From Craterostigma plantagineum (taxonomy: Eukaryota; Streptophyta; Magnoliopsida; Lamiales; Linderniaceae), in NCBI GenBank assembly GCA_027422505.1, contig JAPQWV010000338.1, positions 496,001-560,000 of the forward strand: DNA of 64,000 nt, in the 5' to 3' direction. The translations under genes and the position numbers were made by a program. This document shows, one piece after another, positions 1 through 11,159 of this stretch (position 1 is the first letter of the stretch; each line of letters opens with the position of its first letter). The notes beneath the pieces are model-generated. The model saw nothing but the letters and a program-made list of their open reading frames with translations, searched no databases and was not told the origin of the DNA.

Positions 1-519
1 TTAAAACTATATAATGCAAGGAAATGAGCATGAAGTTGAGATTTAGAAACCTACATGTGATGCGATTAGAGGTAAAGTACATAACATAATAATATTATAA
101 GGAGAAGATTGTAGAACTGTGGTTCTATGTGTAACATCCGAAACCTTAGCCAAGAAGGTAAGATAATTTAGGAATAGAATAAGAATAATATTTAGAAATA
201 AAATAGTTATTTTAACAAGAGTTACGAAAACCTAACTATGAAGGAAAAGGATTATTTGGATAATTTAATAATACCTAATGGGAGATAAGTATTAAAGACT
301 TCGGTTGATGTCCTTTGGTTAGTCAGACACGCCAAACTAAGGATAACAAAGAAATAAGGAATTAACTTCACAAGTGAGAAAACCATCGAAAGGAAAAGTA
401 TAGAGAGGAGAACAAGACTTGAGCTAAGTTTGGAAAGGTATGGATTGTTAGTTTGATTTCTAATCTGTTCATTCGTATATTACTATGCATAGGAGATTAG
501 GATGATGATTTAGATAATA

Positions 520-753
520 CTACCTCCGTCCTGTTATTTTTGTATTGGTGGGCACGGATATTAAGGTGATATTATTATATTAATATAGTATAATGAAAAG
601 ATAATAAAGTGTGTATTTTGACACGTCTTTTAAGAATATTTAATATTATTTTATTGATTGTTTGTGATAATTTTTACTAAATAAGGAAATGTGATAAAAT
701 TAGTGGGACGCCCGAAATGGCAAAATGTGATAAAATTAATGGGACGGAGGTAG
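520..753. mobile_element. Stowaway-type (Tc1/mariner) MITE in the LTR
   Basis: A 234-bp non-coding element begins CTACCTCCGTCC and ends GGGACGGAGGTAG, an inverted repeat matching the common Stowaway terminus. It is flanked by TA on both sides (518-519 and 754-755), the Tc1/mariner target duplication. The interior is AT-rich. A related copy lies at 50351-50591 and shares the interior phrase GGGACGCCCGAAATGG. Confidence 0.9.
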
Positions 754-1059
754 TACTAGGGTTTTTATAACTTCAACTAACGAAAGTTTTGAAAATAGTT
801 ACAGCCATGAAACTCTAACAATATTCCAATTGTTCTTGATGAAAATTAAGTTTGATTGAAGGTTTAGTAATTATCAAAGTTAATAACATACTCTTAGGGT
901 CTGAAGTTAATCAAAGACGATTTAAGAAATACAGAATATCTGAAAGCTTTATAATGTTCTTATGAACTTCAAACGGTTCTTGAAAAGAGAGAGAGCTTAA
1001 TCGAACAATTTAAGAAGTCCACGTGTTAATATTGTTTCCTAACATTATTAAGATTGTGA

Positions 1060-1680
1060 AGTATGAACTTCGCAAACCTTGACTCGCAAACCACTAAGGT
1101 GAGAGAAACTTCACGACTTGGTGGAAGTCAAACGTGGGAAACCAATAAAGTACTGCTTTGCGAACCTTGAAAGGTTTGCAGGGTACTAAGTTCACGAATT
1201 AGAAAATAAATTTCAAGCACTTCGCGAACTAGACTTCGCGGGTTGGGTGGATTCGTGAATTGAGTAGACAAATTGCTAATGTTACGAATTTGAGTACTTT
1301 GCGAAGTGTGAGTATTAAGCGATTCGTGAAATACATGAAGGCTGATTCGCAAAGTGATAGAGGAGATAGAATTCGCAAAATAGAAAAAAGAAGCTTAGAC
1401 TTGACGAATTGAGGTTTGTGGATCCTAGGGTAAGAAGGACAGTTTTACGAAATGTGAACTTTACGAGCTTATAACCACTCGATTTCGCGAATTAAGAGAA
1501 AGCACTAGATTTCGCGAATCGGCCATGGTTAGCGATCCCTAGCTGCTTGATAACCCTAACTTAGCAAACCCAAATTCACGGATCATTAGGGCACTTCACG
1601 AATTGAATATGACATTAGACTCAACGAATTTGAGAACTTAGCGAATTACTGTATTTCAGGAATTAGGGTTTCTAGAATCC
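1060..1680. repeat. Degenerate array of a short TTCGCGAA-like palindrome in U3
   Basis: About twenty variants of TTCGCGAA, TTCACGAA and TTCGTGAA recur at irregular spacing of roughly 20-40 bases. No reading frame explains them. They look like a decayed short-unit repeat within the LTR U3. Confidence 0.6.
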
Positions 1681-2627
1681 ACAAAGTCGGAAATATTTAT
1701 TATTTATATAATTCTTAGGTTAACTTAAATTCAATAGCATACTAACGATTATAATTTTATGTTTAAGGTCGAAATTTAAGAATTTCACGGGATCCGTAGC
1801 TAATAGTTCACGGACGACAAGTGGGAATTTCAACTACAACACATAAATTGTTTGTACGAACGTGAATTACGTGGCTATCTGTTCATATGAGATTATGAGA
1901 ATTATTTGCTACATGTGATGACATGGCATGAATTTCAGTACTGTTCACATGAACATGAACACGTGCATACACGACATGCATGAAAATGGTGAGATGAGCG
2001 TATGCGTGATGTAATGTCGCTTGAAAGCGATGATATTTGCCGATATAGGCATCTGATGTCGACTCACAGTTGAGTCAAGACTGCTTCTATGACACCATGG
2101 CGACCCGGTACGTCGTCGGATATATTTTTATTATTTGGGCAGAATGCCCTGAATTGCGGTAGGTGCGACCTGGAGGAGGCTATTCGAAGGTGGCAGCGAC
2201 ACCGAGGGTACCTCTGGTGTTGGCGACCTCGAAGTGGGCTACCAGCGTGAGCGTCCGCGGAACAACAAGTACCCATTGGACCGAATGGCGGGCCGTCATG
2301 CATCCCAGTGCAAATTGGGACGAAACGCGTGACTGGTATTATATGGTTCGTCACCCTTTGTGGATTGTTGGACCAATTGTCCTTATTGGATTTGAGCTCT
2401 GAAAATGGTGCATAGTAAGTCAGTCGAGGGCCCTGAGAGATATGAGATTGAGTTTGATCCTATTAGGGTCTGAATGCATTCGCGCGGATGCCTTTGCAAA
2501 TGAGACACGTGCACGACATGCATCATTCCTACTTACTGAGCTTTATAGCTCATCCCATGTTTTCTGTGTTATAGGTACGCGCGACCACAGTATGTGATCT
2601 CTTATGATGGCAAGGCTCTCTCTTGAA

Positions 2628-3160
2628 TAGGGATGGCAATGGGTCGGGTATGGGTGGGGTTAGGCTGGACCCGGGACCCGACCCGAATATTTATTAGCGG
2701 ACCCGAGACCCGCCCCGCCCCGCCTCGGGTCTGGACCCGCCCCGCCCCGGACTGGACCCGAACGAACCGGGTCTGACCCGCCAGACCCGGATATATTATT
2801 TTTTTCTTTTTTTTTTTTCATTTTTTAAAAGAGAAAAAATAGAGAAATGCATTACTTGAGACTCGAACCCACGACCTCACCTCTGTAATACCAAACTTCT
2901 ACCATTAGACCAACAAACTTTTTATTCATAATATTAACAATAACACTATATAACTTACTTACGAAATAAATTATAATATATAAATATTTTCGGGGCGGGT
3001 CCCGGGTCGGTTCTCGGGGCGGGTTTGGCAAGATCCGGGTTCGGGTAGAAAAATTCAAATCCACGACCCGGCCCATACCCGATTATTTTGAAAATACCCG
3101 GCTCATTAGGGGCGGGTTCGGGGCGGGTCCGGGTCCGGACCCGCCCCATTGCCATCCCTA
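2628..3160. mobile_element. Non-autonomous hAT element with perfect 8-bp TSD
   Basis: The 533-bp element starts TAGGGATGGCAATGGGTCGG and ends with its near-exact reverse complement (...CCCATTGCCATCCCTA). The 8-bp duplication CTCTTGAA stands at 2620-2627 and 3161-3168. Terminal regions are runs of GGGTCCGGGTC-like sequence; the middle is AT-rich and holds a tRNA-like stretch on the minus strand. No transposase is encoded. A relative with the same termini lies at 33272-34468. Confidence 0.9.
2858..2912 (-). other. tRNA-like pol III A and B boxes (SINE or tRNA relic) inside the hAT MITE
   Basis: On the minus strand TGGTCTAATGGTAG (2912-2899) resembles an A box and GGTTCGAGTCTC (2869-2858) a B box, about 30 bases apart, as in tRNA genes and tRNA-derived SINEs. 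I could not pair a 7-bp acceptor stem, so this is a relic or SINE head rather than a working tRNA gene. Confidence 0.5.
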
Positions 3161-3310
3161 CTCTTGAAGCTTCCAGCGACTTTTGAGGGTGGTGTGTACA
3201 TGAATGCGACCCGTGGGGCGGAAGTTAGGATTCCTTTTGTTGGAGTTAGGGAACCATCCTATGTAATTAGGTTGGAAGTGATATTTTGACTTGTACAGAA
3301 CGAATTCCTT

Positions 3311-3318
3311 TATATATA
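3311..3318 (+). promoter_or_regulatory. Likely LTR TATA box
   Basis: TATATATA sits about 100 bases before the LTR end, so R plus U5 would be short. Placement is typical for an LTR promoter; no transcription start can be read from sequence alone. Confidence 0.5.
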
Positions 3319-3420
3319 AGGAAACATTTACCTACTATTTCGCGTATTTATTATTTTATACTGACATTAGTCACGTAAGTTAGCGTTGGAAATGGTAAGT
3401 AGATGGCGGGGCGCCACAGG

Positions 3421-3432
3421 TGGTATCAGAGC
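3421..3432 (+). other. Primer binding site, initiator-Met tRNA type
   Basis: TGGTATCAGAGC lies two bases after the LTR end ACA. It is the standard plant tRNA-iMet complement used to prime minus-strand DNA synthesis. Confidence 0.9.
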
Positions 3433-3778
3433 TTCGGTTTAAGGTTCTGTAGACTATTCATGTACACACACTCAAAAGCACGGAAGCGGCCTTGCTAGTA
3501 AGTTTTTTTATTACTATGAATTTTCGTATGTGTTGCATAATTTATTGGTCGTAGGGACTAGCAGGGTAGATAAGAATGGGTAGGACATGAGGAGAGAGTA
3601 GTGGGAGTTCGAACCGAGGAAAGGAACCCGCAACCCCGACAGATAATCGTGATGCTGCCATCCTCCAACTTACGGAGTTAGTACGACAGCAGTCCTCCAA
3701 ATTCAGGAAATGATACAGCAACAAAATAATGAGGGGTAGCAAAATAGCGGACTCTCTCAAGCCGAGCATATCGAAATA

Positions 3779-4312
3779 GTGGGAGAGAGGTTTCATAAAC
3801 TCAATCCCCCTACGTTCGAAGACGCCATTGATGCCACATCTGCTGGAGATTGGCTAAGGACCTTAGAGAGCATGTTCCAGTATAGCAGAAATCCCGAAGA
3901 AGAGAAGGTCCTATGCGCTGCATTCCTGTTGCGAGGGAGTGCAGGTCACTGGTGGGACAGAATCTTAGCCATCGAAGACCCTCTTACAATGAGTTGGGAT
4001 CATTTCAAAGAACTATTTAGGAGTAAGTACTTCACCGCTCCAGTACGGGCCCAACGAATGAACGAGTTCATTAAATTATGCCAGGGCCCGATAAGAGTGA
4101 CGGAGTACATCCGGAAATTCAAACAGCTGTCCAGGTTTGCAGCTCATATGGTGAGCATGGATGCATTAAAAGTTGAACGCTTCCTGGAAGGCCTGAAGTC
4201 GAAACTCTACCGAGACGTAAATATGGTCGGGCTTCAAGGAGCTACGTATGCTCAAGTTGCTGAACGTGCTTTAGTGGCTGAGCAAGCGGAAATCAGAATC
4301 ATCCGAGCCTAG
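3779..4312 (+). pseudogene. gag: Tekay-like gag, main domain (broken)
   Basis: This frame is a retrotransposon gag domain, with the phrase LNPPTFEDA at the start and GSAGHWWD near residue 60. Gag forms the nucleocapsid shell. The N-terminal part lies upstream at about 3615-3720 in another frame (TDNRDAAILQLTELVRQQ can be read). A TAG closes the frame at 4310-4312 although homology continues to the zinc knuckle at about 4525. The copy is therefore frameshifted at its start and stopped in the middle, and cannot give a complete Gag. Confidence 0.85.
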
Positions 4313-4455
4313 GAAGCAAAACGGAAGTTCGTACAAGGGCCACAGTGCAGTGGAGAAAGCGAAAAGAAGCAATTTGTCTCAAAGGGCCCAAGGCCTAATT
4401 TCCAGAATTAACCCGGACCACCCCAGCAGTTTAATCCGAATCAGGGAGACCCCCA

Positions 4456-5127
4456 ATGGCACCAATCTACCCGAAGTGTACTCAACGACATACGGGCATT
4501 TGTTTCTCAGAAAACGCCAGTTGTTTTAGGTGTGGCAAGTCAGGCCATTTTGCCAGAGCATGCCCCGGGAAAACATCTGGGAGTCAAACAATCGTACAGG
4601 CCAGACCACCAATAGTACCTGCCCGGGTATACACGATAATATCCGAAGAGGCAGAGACAGACGCATCGATGGTAGCAGGTACCTTATCTATCCATCATAT
4701 CCCGACATGCATATTAATAGACTCGGGAGCCACGCATTCATTTGCATCATCTAAGTACGTGGCGAGACTCGAGATTACACCTCAACAATCCAATTGTGAG
4801 TATTGTGTAACTATTCCGCATGGGGCTTCGACCCGCACTAGTTTAATCTTACGAGATTGCCCAGTACTAGTTAACGATAGAGAACTACCCGTAGACCTCA
4901 TAGTTATTCCTATGAACGATTATGAAGTAATCCTAGGTATGAACTGGCTGTCTATGTATGGAGCTATGATTGATTGTAACCATAAGACAGTCACCTTCAG
5001 CACAGAGAAAAGTGAACCCTTTACCTTTACTGGAACGATCAGAAGTAAGGGCATTCCTGCATTGAAAGCGCAACGATTAATCAAGGAAGGATGTGAAGCC
5101 TACTTTGTTTTCGCTGTGACATCATAA
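4456..5127 (+). pseudogene. Gag CCHC zinc knuckle plus aspartic protease (broken polyprotein)
   Basis: Residues 23-36 read CFRCGKSGHFARAC, a CX2CX4HX4C nucleocapsid knuckle. The protease follows, with LIDSGATHSF holding the catalytic DSG triplet, and ends in EVILGMNWLSMYGA, a phrase typical of chromovirus proteases. The protease would cut the Gag-Pol polyprotein. The frame is open for 223 codons but separated by stops from gag upstream and from RT downstream (TAA at 5125-5127). Confidence 0.85.
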
Positions 5128-5160
5128 GAATGTCAGATCCCAAGGCTAAAAGAAATTTGA

Positions 5161-6140
5161 GTGGCACGGGAATTTCCCGACATTTTCCCAGAAGATTTAC
5201 CAGGACTCCCTCCGGATCGTGAAATTCAATTCACGATTGACCTAATACCCGGAGCTGCACCTATTTTGAAAGCTCCTTATCGATTAGCTCCAACAGAAAT
5301 GAAAGAACTGAAGGAACAACTAGATAAGTTACTACAGAAGGGGTTCATTCAACCGAGCTTTTCACCTGGGGAGCACCGGTTCTATTTGTTAAAAAGAAAG
5401 ACGGATCGATGCGTCTATGCATCGATTACAGGGAGCTGAACAAAATCACCATTAAGAACAAATACCCTCTCCCAAGGATTGACGACCCGCTCGATCAACT
5501 ACAAGGAGCAACGATGTTCTCGAAGATAGATTTGCGATCGGGATATCATCAGCTGAAGATTCGCAAAGAAGATATTCCGAAGTCAGCCTTTAGTACTCGA
5601 TACGGGCACTACGAGTTCCTAGTCATGCCTTTCTGGCTGACTAACGCACTGACAGATCGCATCAACATTGACAAAGCCGACCAGGAAGAATACTGCATTC
5701 CATTGGAGCGAAGAGTGCGAGCAGAGTTTTCAAGAATTGAAGAAGCGACTCACTTCGGCCCCAATTTTAACAATACCCACCGGGACGGAGGATTTTTCGT
5801 ATACAGCGATGCATCGAAGAACTGTCTAGGATGCGTTCTAATGAATAATGGAAATGTTGTTGCGTACGCCTCGCGAAAGCTAAAAGACTACGAGAAGAAC
5901 TATCCAACGCACGACTTGGAGCTTGCAGCCGTGGTTTTTGCTCGCAAAATCTGGAGGCACTACCTATACGGCAAACGTTGCGAGATATTTACAGACCATA
6001 AGAGTTTAAAATACTTCTTCACTCAGAAGGAGTTAAATATGAGACAGCGACGGTAGCTAGAACTTGTTAAGGATTATGACTGTGTAATCAGTTACCACCC
6101 AGGGAAAGCAAACGCCGTGGCGAATGCTTTAAGCCGAAAA
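5161..6140 (+). pseudogene. pol: Reverse transcriptase-RNase H relic with the RT active site deleted
   Basis: The RT begins with [20 protein letters not shown] and, after a frameshift near 5376, continues [16 protein letters not shown] to VMPFWLTNA at about 5650. The expected palm segment with YVDD/FIDD and the thumb are missing. After about 50 unrelated codons the RNase H picks up at [15 protein letters not shown] and [15 protein letters not shown] interrupts at 6054-6056, then the tether reads YHPGKANAVANALSRK. Without the catalytic aspartates this copy cannot have reverse transcribed itself. Confidence 0.85.
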
Positions 6141-6530
6141 ACCGCGAGTGCAAAGTTGCAACAGCTCGGAGTAGAAATTATACCAATGGGCGAAATCGAA
6201 ACAAGGCTAGCAGCGATAACCCTTCGACCAACATTGGGGGAGCAAATCACGAAGGCGCAACAAAACAACGAACTATATTTAAAGCTCAAGGAAACTCAAG
6301 TAGAACAAAGGCCATCAGACTACGAGATACCAGAAGACGAAATCTTGTACTATAGGAATCGATTATACGTTCCAATGACACGGAACTTCGGAAGATGATT
6401 ATGAAGGAAGCGCATGCTACGGTTTACGCAATCCACCCAGGGAGTGACGAAGATGTATAGAGACTTACGAACCAATTATTGGTGGCCAGGGATGAATAGA
6501 GAAATAGCAACCTTTATTAGTCAATGTCTG
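6141..6530 (+). pseudogene. Integrase zinc-binding N-terminus (interrupted)
   Basis: The HHCC domain is readable across two frames: EAHATVYAIHPGS supplies the histidines and REIATFISQC the first cysteine. It then breaks off at about 6530. The partner cysteine (TCQQIKAEHQRPAG) appears only from about 7380, beyond an insertion. Integrase would join the element DNA to the chromosome. Confidence 0.75.
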
Positions 6531-6600
6531 CCCAGACTCATCACATTCATTCGTCTCAGGAGCTTTCAAGTGAAATCGGCAATTCCTTGTTGGTGGTTGA

Positions 6601-7306
6601 GACCATCTCCAACCGAGAATCGCATTCTCAAACTCAAACGCATTCTCAAACTCAAAATGCAGTAATTGTTCTCCAACCATTCAACGCATCAAACTCAATA
6701 TACTATTTTGTAATATTAACTTCCATACTATTTTTTATAAATTTCAATACTACCTATATATTTTACAATTTTATAAATAGACTACCTATATTGTTTTACA
6801 ATAATTTCGTCGGACAAATGAACACAATAAGAAAATAAAGACAATATATATTATTTTATTGTCAAGCTTTGTTGACACGTCACACGAGTAGAAGACAAGA
6901 TGTTGGAGTGGAAGGAAGTGCGTGAGCAGTTCAACGATGATGCGAAGCTATTCAATTCTAAGCTTAATATCTCTCCAAAGTCAGATATTCAATTCCAAGC
7001 TTAATATCTGTCCAAAGTCAATTCTCTGGATCAAGCGTGCTTTTCTCTGACCTATATTATCTTACCCTTGATCTTATTCAGAATCCCCAGAAATATGGTA
7101 CGTCCATTTTATTTGATCACAACTTTTCTGTCATAAGATAAAAATAAAGTACTTTAATGTAATTAAAAAAGATGAATCGCAAAGACGCAAACATGCGTCG
7201 AACTGAGGAGAGAGACAATATCAAACGCATTTTAGTCTAGGTTTAGGGTTCGGTTGGAGGAAATTTACAGCAAATTTGGGATTTTAGAGTTCGGTTGGAG
7301 ATGGTC
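6601..7306. mobile_element. 0.7-kb MITE-like inverted-repeat element in integrase
   Basis: The ends are GACCATCTCCAACCGA and its exact reverse complement TCGGTTGGAGATGGTC. TGA stands directly outside each end (6598-6600, 7307-7309). A 3-bp duplication suggests a PIF/Harbinger or CACTA-like mechanism, but the canonical TTA/TAA and CACTA are absent, so the superfamily is uncertain. Another 60-70 bases on each side (6530-6597, 7310-7365) also do not match integrase, so a second insertion or rearrangement is likely. Confidence 0.7.
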
Positions 7307-7369
7307 TGATTGGTGTTAGTCCGATCACCTATGTTTTCTGGGACTTTGTGGAGCAAGTTCAACCATAAG

Positions 7370-8522
7370 GCACTGCATCAAGCAACTGTCAACAGATAAA
7401 GGCGGAGCACCAACGACCCGCGGGAACTTTGCAATCCTTACCAATACCTGAATAGAAGTGGGATCACATTAAGATGGACTTCGTCGTCGGCTTGCCGAAA
7501 ACTATAAAGGGCCACGATGCTATGTGGGTCATCATTGATCGATCGACCAAGTCCGCCCACTTTCTGCCAATCAGTTCAACATTTTCACTAGAATGTTATG
7601 CCGAATTATACATTCAAGAGATAGTACGACTTCACGGAGTTCCATTATCAATCGTTTCTGATAGAGACTCGAGATTCCTATCTAAATTCTGGATGGGCCT
7701 ACAGAAAGCAATGGGTACCAAATTATCCTTCAGCACTGCCTATCATCCCCAGACCGATGGGCAGTCAGAGCGAACTATCCAAGTTTAAGAAGATATGCTG
7801 GGGGCTTGTGTACTTGATTTTAAGGGAAATTGGAGCAAGTAGTTGCCGTTGATAGAATTTTCATACAATAATAGTTACCATGCGACAATCGGAATGGCAC
7901 CCTCCGAAGCTCTATACGGATGTAAATGCAGATATCCAATCACTGGGATGAAGTGGGAGAACGGGCAATATTAGGCCCCGACCAAATTCAAGAAATGACA
8001 GAGGTCATTACGCAAATACGAGAAAGGATGAAAGCAGCCCAAAGCAGACAGAAAAGCTACATAGACCAAAAGCGTAGATTACTAGAGTTTAAAATAGATG
8101 ACTACGTATATTTGAAAGTATCCCCAATGAAGGGCGTAAAGCGATTCGGAAAGAAAGGCAAACTATGTCCAAGATATATAGGACCATTCCGGATCCTTAG
8201 GAAAGTTGGCGAAGTTGCCTATCAACTAGAGTTACCGAATTCCTTAGCCCAAGTACATGATGTGTTTCACGTGCCGACGCTGCGAAAATACGTCGCAGAT
8301 CCCAATCACGTGTTGAAGAACGAAGCTTACTACCAACAGCTTAAGCCCGACTTAAGTTATGAAGAGAAGCCAATAGAAATTCTAATTTACAACACAAAGC
8401 GACTACGGAAGAAGGAGATTCCTCTAGTAAAGGTATTTTGGCATAATTAGTCGACAGAGGAAGCAACATGGGGACGGGAGGATGATATGAGAAGTCGTTA
8501 CCCTGAACTGTTCCTCCCTACC
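7370..8522 (+). pseudogene. Integrase core, C-terminus and chromodomain (broken)
   Basis: Resumed pol reads TCQQIKAEHQRPAG, then the core with MDFVVGLPKTIKGHDAMWV, SDRDSRFLSKFW and TDGQSERTIQ, giving the DDE triad. Stops occur near 7453, at 7786-7788, near 7842 and near 7971. The GPF/Y region is RYIGPFRILRKVGEVAYQL. The end shows IPLVKVFWHN, a stop, then STEEATWGREDDMRSRYP, a chromodomain of the kind that ends Tekay/Del polyproteins and targets integration to heterochromatin. The chromodomain supports the clade assignment; the stops show the copy is dead. Confidence 0.85.
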
Positions 8523-8546
8523 TGATTTCGAGGGCGAAATCTCTTT

Positions 8547-8556
8547 TAAGGGGGAA
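8547..8556 (+). other. Polypurine tract
   Basis: TAAGGGGGAA directly precedes the 3' LTR start TGATGTAATACCC. If the LTR starts at TGTAATACCC (8560) the tract is three bases away. Confidence 0.7.
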
Positions 8557-9154
8557 TGATGTAATACCCAGGTCCCACGAGTAAGTTGGCCAATAAATTT
8601 GCATGCATTTATGTGCTTACGTGATTGCACAAATACATGGTTATTTAACTATGTGCTATTATGTGTTTTAACTTAATAGAAATTTAATTGCGATTTGGAA
8701 GGAATTCCGTAGGAACTAGTACGAAAAATTTAAAACTATATGATGGCAAGGAAATGAGAATGAAGTTGAGATTTAGAAACCTACATATGTGAAATGCGAT
8801 TAGAGGTAAAGTACATAACATAATAATATTATAAGAAGATTTTAGAACTGTGGTTCTATGTGTAACATCCGAAACCTTAGCCAAGAAGGTACGATAATTT
8901 AGGAATAGAATAAGAATAATATTTAGAAATAAATAGTTACTTTAACAAGAGTTACGAAAACCTAACTATGAATGAAAAAGGATTATTTGGATAATTTAAT
9001 AATACCTAATGGGAGATAAGTATTAAGGATTTCGGTTGATGTCCTTTGGTTAGTCAGACACGCCAAACTAAGGATGACAAAGAAATGAGGAATTAACTTC
9101 ACAAGTGAGAAAACCATCAAAAGAAAAAGTATAGAGAGGAGAACAAGACTTGAG
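8557..9154 (+). mobile_element. Truncated 3' LTR of the Tekay-like element
   Basis: Bases 8730-9154 align with window bases 1-423 with few differences. Identity stops at ...AAGACTTGAG, where CACTA-1 sequence begins. About 80 percent of the LTR, including the TATA and the right end, is missing. Confidence 0.85.
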
Positions 9155-9273
9155 AGTTAATAAGTTCGACTAATTCAGTGGCCAAGAGAGTTAATACGTT
9201 CGACTAATGCGATGATAAAGTACTATTTATTAATTTTCGAATAATAATGTTTAGTAACGTATTCTACTTGTAG

Positions 9274-10524
9274 ACACGAAAAGTAAAGTCATCAGCGAAA
9301 GCTCCAAATGTGTCCATTCATCAAGATGACGACATCGCACGCCTCAATCAGATGGTCGTGAGTAGTTTGGGCCCACAAAGTCGCCAGCTCTTCGAATACC
9401 TTGAGTCATGTGACGATCAACATCTATCAGCTTCCCTCTCATTATGTACGAGAGATACCTACTACAATCCAACGAAAGAAGAATATTTGGTGTACATTGA
9501 CAACAATGACATGGTCGATCTGTTCAAGCTCGTGAGTGTGGATTCCTTAGTTATTCAACTTTTTCTGAGATATTACTTAATATTCGTTGAAACAATAAAT
9601 CATTACAAGTTTTGTTTTTCGCTTTTATACATTTTATTGAGTAATCCAGGTATGTTAATAACGAGTCTGAGCAATTCAAGTGTTGCGACCCGAGTCTTCT
9701 GGCGGTTATGGAACATGAAACAATAGATAGTGAAGTTGACTTCTTGCTGATATTATCAAAGATTCGCATCGGGCCGACACTTACTTGTTTACGCCTTTTT
9801 GTGACGGGTAAGAAAATAAGATATATGTTTTCTTAATTCATAGCTTATGTTATAAATAATCATTTCGTTTTGCTTGTTTTACTGACCATTGGATTCTGTC
9901 GACCTTCACTCGAACGTTGTATTTGTATTCAATTCACTCGCACCGAACATCGTAAGGAAGATAAGAGTTCGCCCTCGAATAGATGCAAAGAGTTTTTTAT
10001 ATACAATAAAATTCATATATCAGTAACTCTATATTATAAATAATTTATTTTACCTACTTTCGAGTTTCAGGACAATTCTCACGGCGTCGCTGTTGGGTGC
10101 AGTTGGAAATCGGAATAGGAAATCGAATGTTACTTGGAAGAGATGCAATGTTTGCATTTGACATATAAATTTTCAAAGTTAATTGGGTTAAATTATTACC
10201 ATTCGATATTGAGTTACATGATAATCTTTCTAAATTAGTGCACACGACAACCGAGCAGGAGTGAGTTATGTGGTTTTTTCGTCATGAGATACGTGTACGA
10301 TATTATCTCTAATCATATCGGCAGAGATGATACAACCAACTTGCCAACGGTGTTGAACTTTTAAATCATCAGCTTCTTTAAGTTTCAAGTTTAATATATG
10401 TTGATAAGTATGTTTTAATATTATCCTCTCGAATGTTTATAGAAACTAGAGCGCTCCTCCCCACGGCGTCGAAGAGATCAACGAAGTACGGGAATTATGG
10501 GCAGATCATTTTATGCACTCTTGA
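9274..10524 (+). pseudogene. Ulp1-like (C48) cysteine peptidase gene of CACTA-1 (decayed, multi-exon)
   Basis: The first exon starts after TTGTAG at 9273 and reads VSIHQDDDIARLNQMVV to VDLFKL, ending before GTGAGT near 9533. Later exons give HWIL (catalytic His region, near 9895), FNSLAPNI (near 9935) and ELCGFFVMRYVYDI (catalytic Cys, near 10280). The last exon ends LWADHFMHS at a TGA (10522-10524). The order His, Asp-region, Gln, Cys is that of ULP1/C48 SUMO peptidases often carried by plant CACTA and MULE elements. The Asp of VFDSL is Asn here, and frameshifts occur near 9905 and 10460, so it is not functional. Confidence 0.75.
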
Positions 10525-10659
10525 CTTAGGTTAGACTTTGGCGTTATATATATGTTTGTGTTTATGGTATGAGGATGGTATTTTTAATTAAATAAACAAA
10601 AAAAATTAATCATTAACAAAATAAACGTAAATCAAAAACCATTAATAAATAGCAAACTT

Positions 10660-11090
10660 CGTACTCCCAGAATACGAGTTATTAACTCGTATTATGGGAA
10701 TACGATTTGAACTAGTCCGCTGACCAATTGACATGACCTGGCATACGTAACTCGTATCTTCAGGATACGAGTTAGTAACTCGTATTTCTGGGATACGAGT
10801 TACTGTGGACTGGTCAATTGTTGACATGGCGATGACATGGCATGGTAACTCGTATCTCCAGCGCACGAGTTACTAACTCGTATATCCAGGATACGAGTTA
10901 CGAGGGGCCCGACCAACCTGCATGGCCATGCATGTGTCGGCCAATAATACGAGTATCTCGTACTCCCAAAGTACGAGTTACGGTAATTATTTCAATAATT
11001 CACGCAACTCGTACTCCTGGATTACGAATTACGTTATCTCGTACTTCCATTTTACGAGTTATAGTAAGTCGTACTTCTATTTTACGATAT
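10660..11090. repeat. Left subterminal palindrome array of the MULE
   Basis: About ten inverted units of the form AACTCGTAT-n-ATACGAGTT recur, each able to form a small hairpin (for example AACTCGTATCTTCAGGATAC followed by GAGTT). The same motif recurs at the other end (14991-15112). Placement inside both termini suggests transposase binding sites, by analogy with other DNA transposons. Confidence 0.7.
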
Positions 11091-11159
11091 AATTTTCTAT
11101 ATAACCCCCCTCGCTGATATCAAGATATGCCTCGTCGATAATTTATAATAACTCAAACA

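Larger units (their letters stand above)
1..3418 (+). mobile_element. 5' LTR of a Tekay-like Ty3/gypsy chromovirus (left end outside window)
   Basis: The first 420 bases recur almost unchanged from 8730, beyond the pol relic, which identifies the two LTRs. Window base 1 corresponds to roughly base 170 of the LTR. The right end is ...GCGCCACA, followed by two bases and a TGGTATCAGAGC primer site. Without the nested MITEs at 520-753 and 2628-3160 the LTR would be about 2.8 kb, long but normal for Tekay elements. U3 makes up almost all of it, because the likely TATA box is only about 100 bases from the LTR end. Seen: repeat and ends. Family: inferred from the pol and chromodomain downstream. Confidence 0.85.

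Noticed and set aside
520..753. Using presence of the Stowaway MITE in one LTR only to date it after retrotransposon insertion
   Set aside because: The 3' LTR is truncated before the equivalent position, so absence there is not informative.
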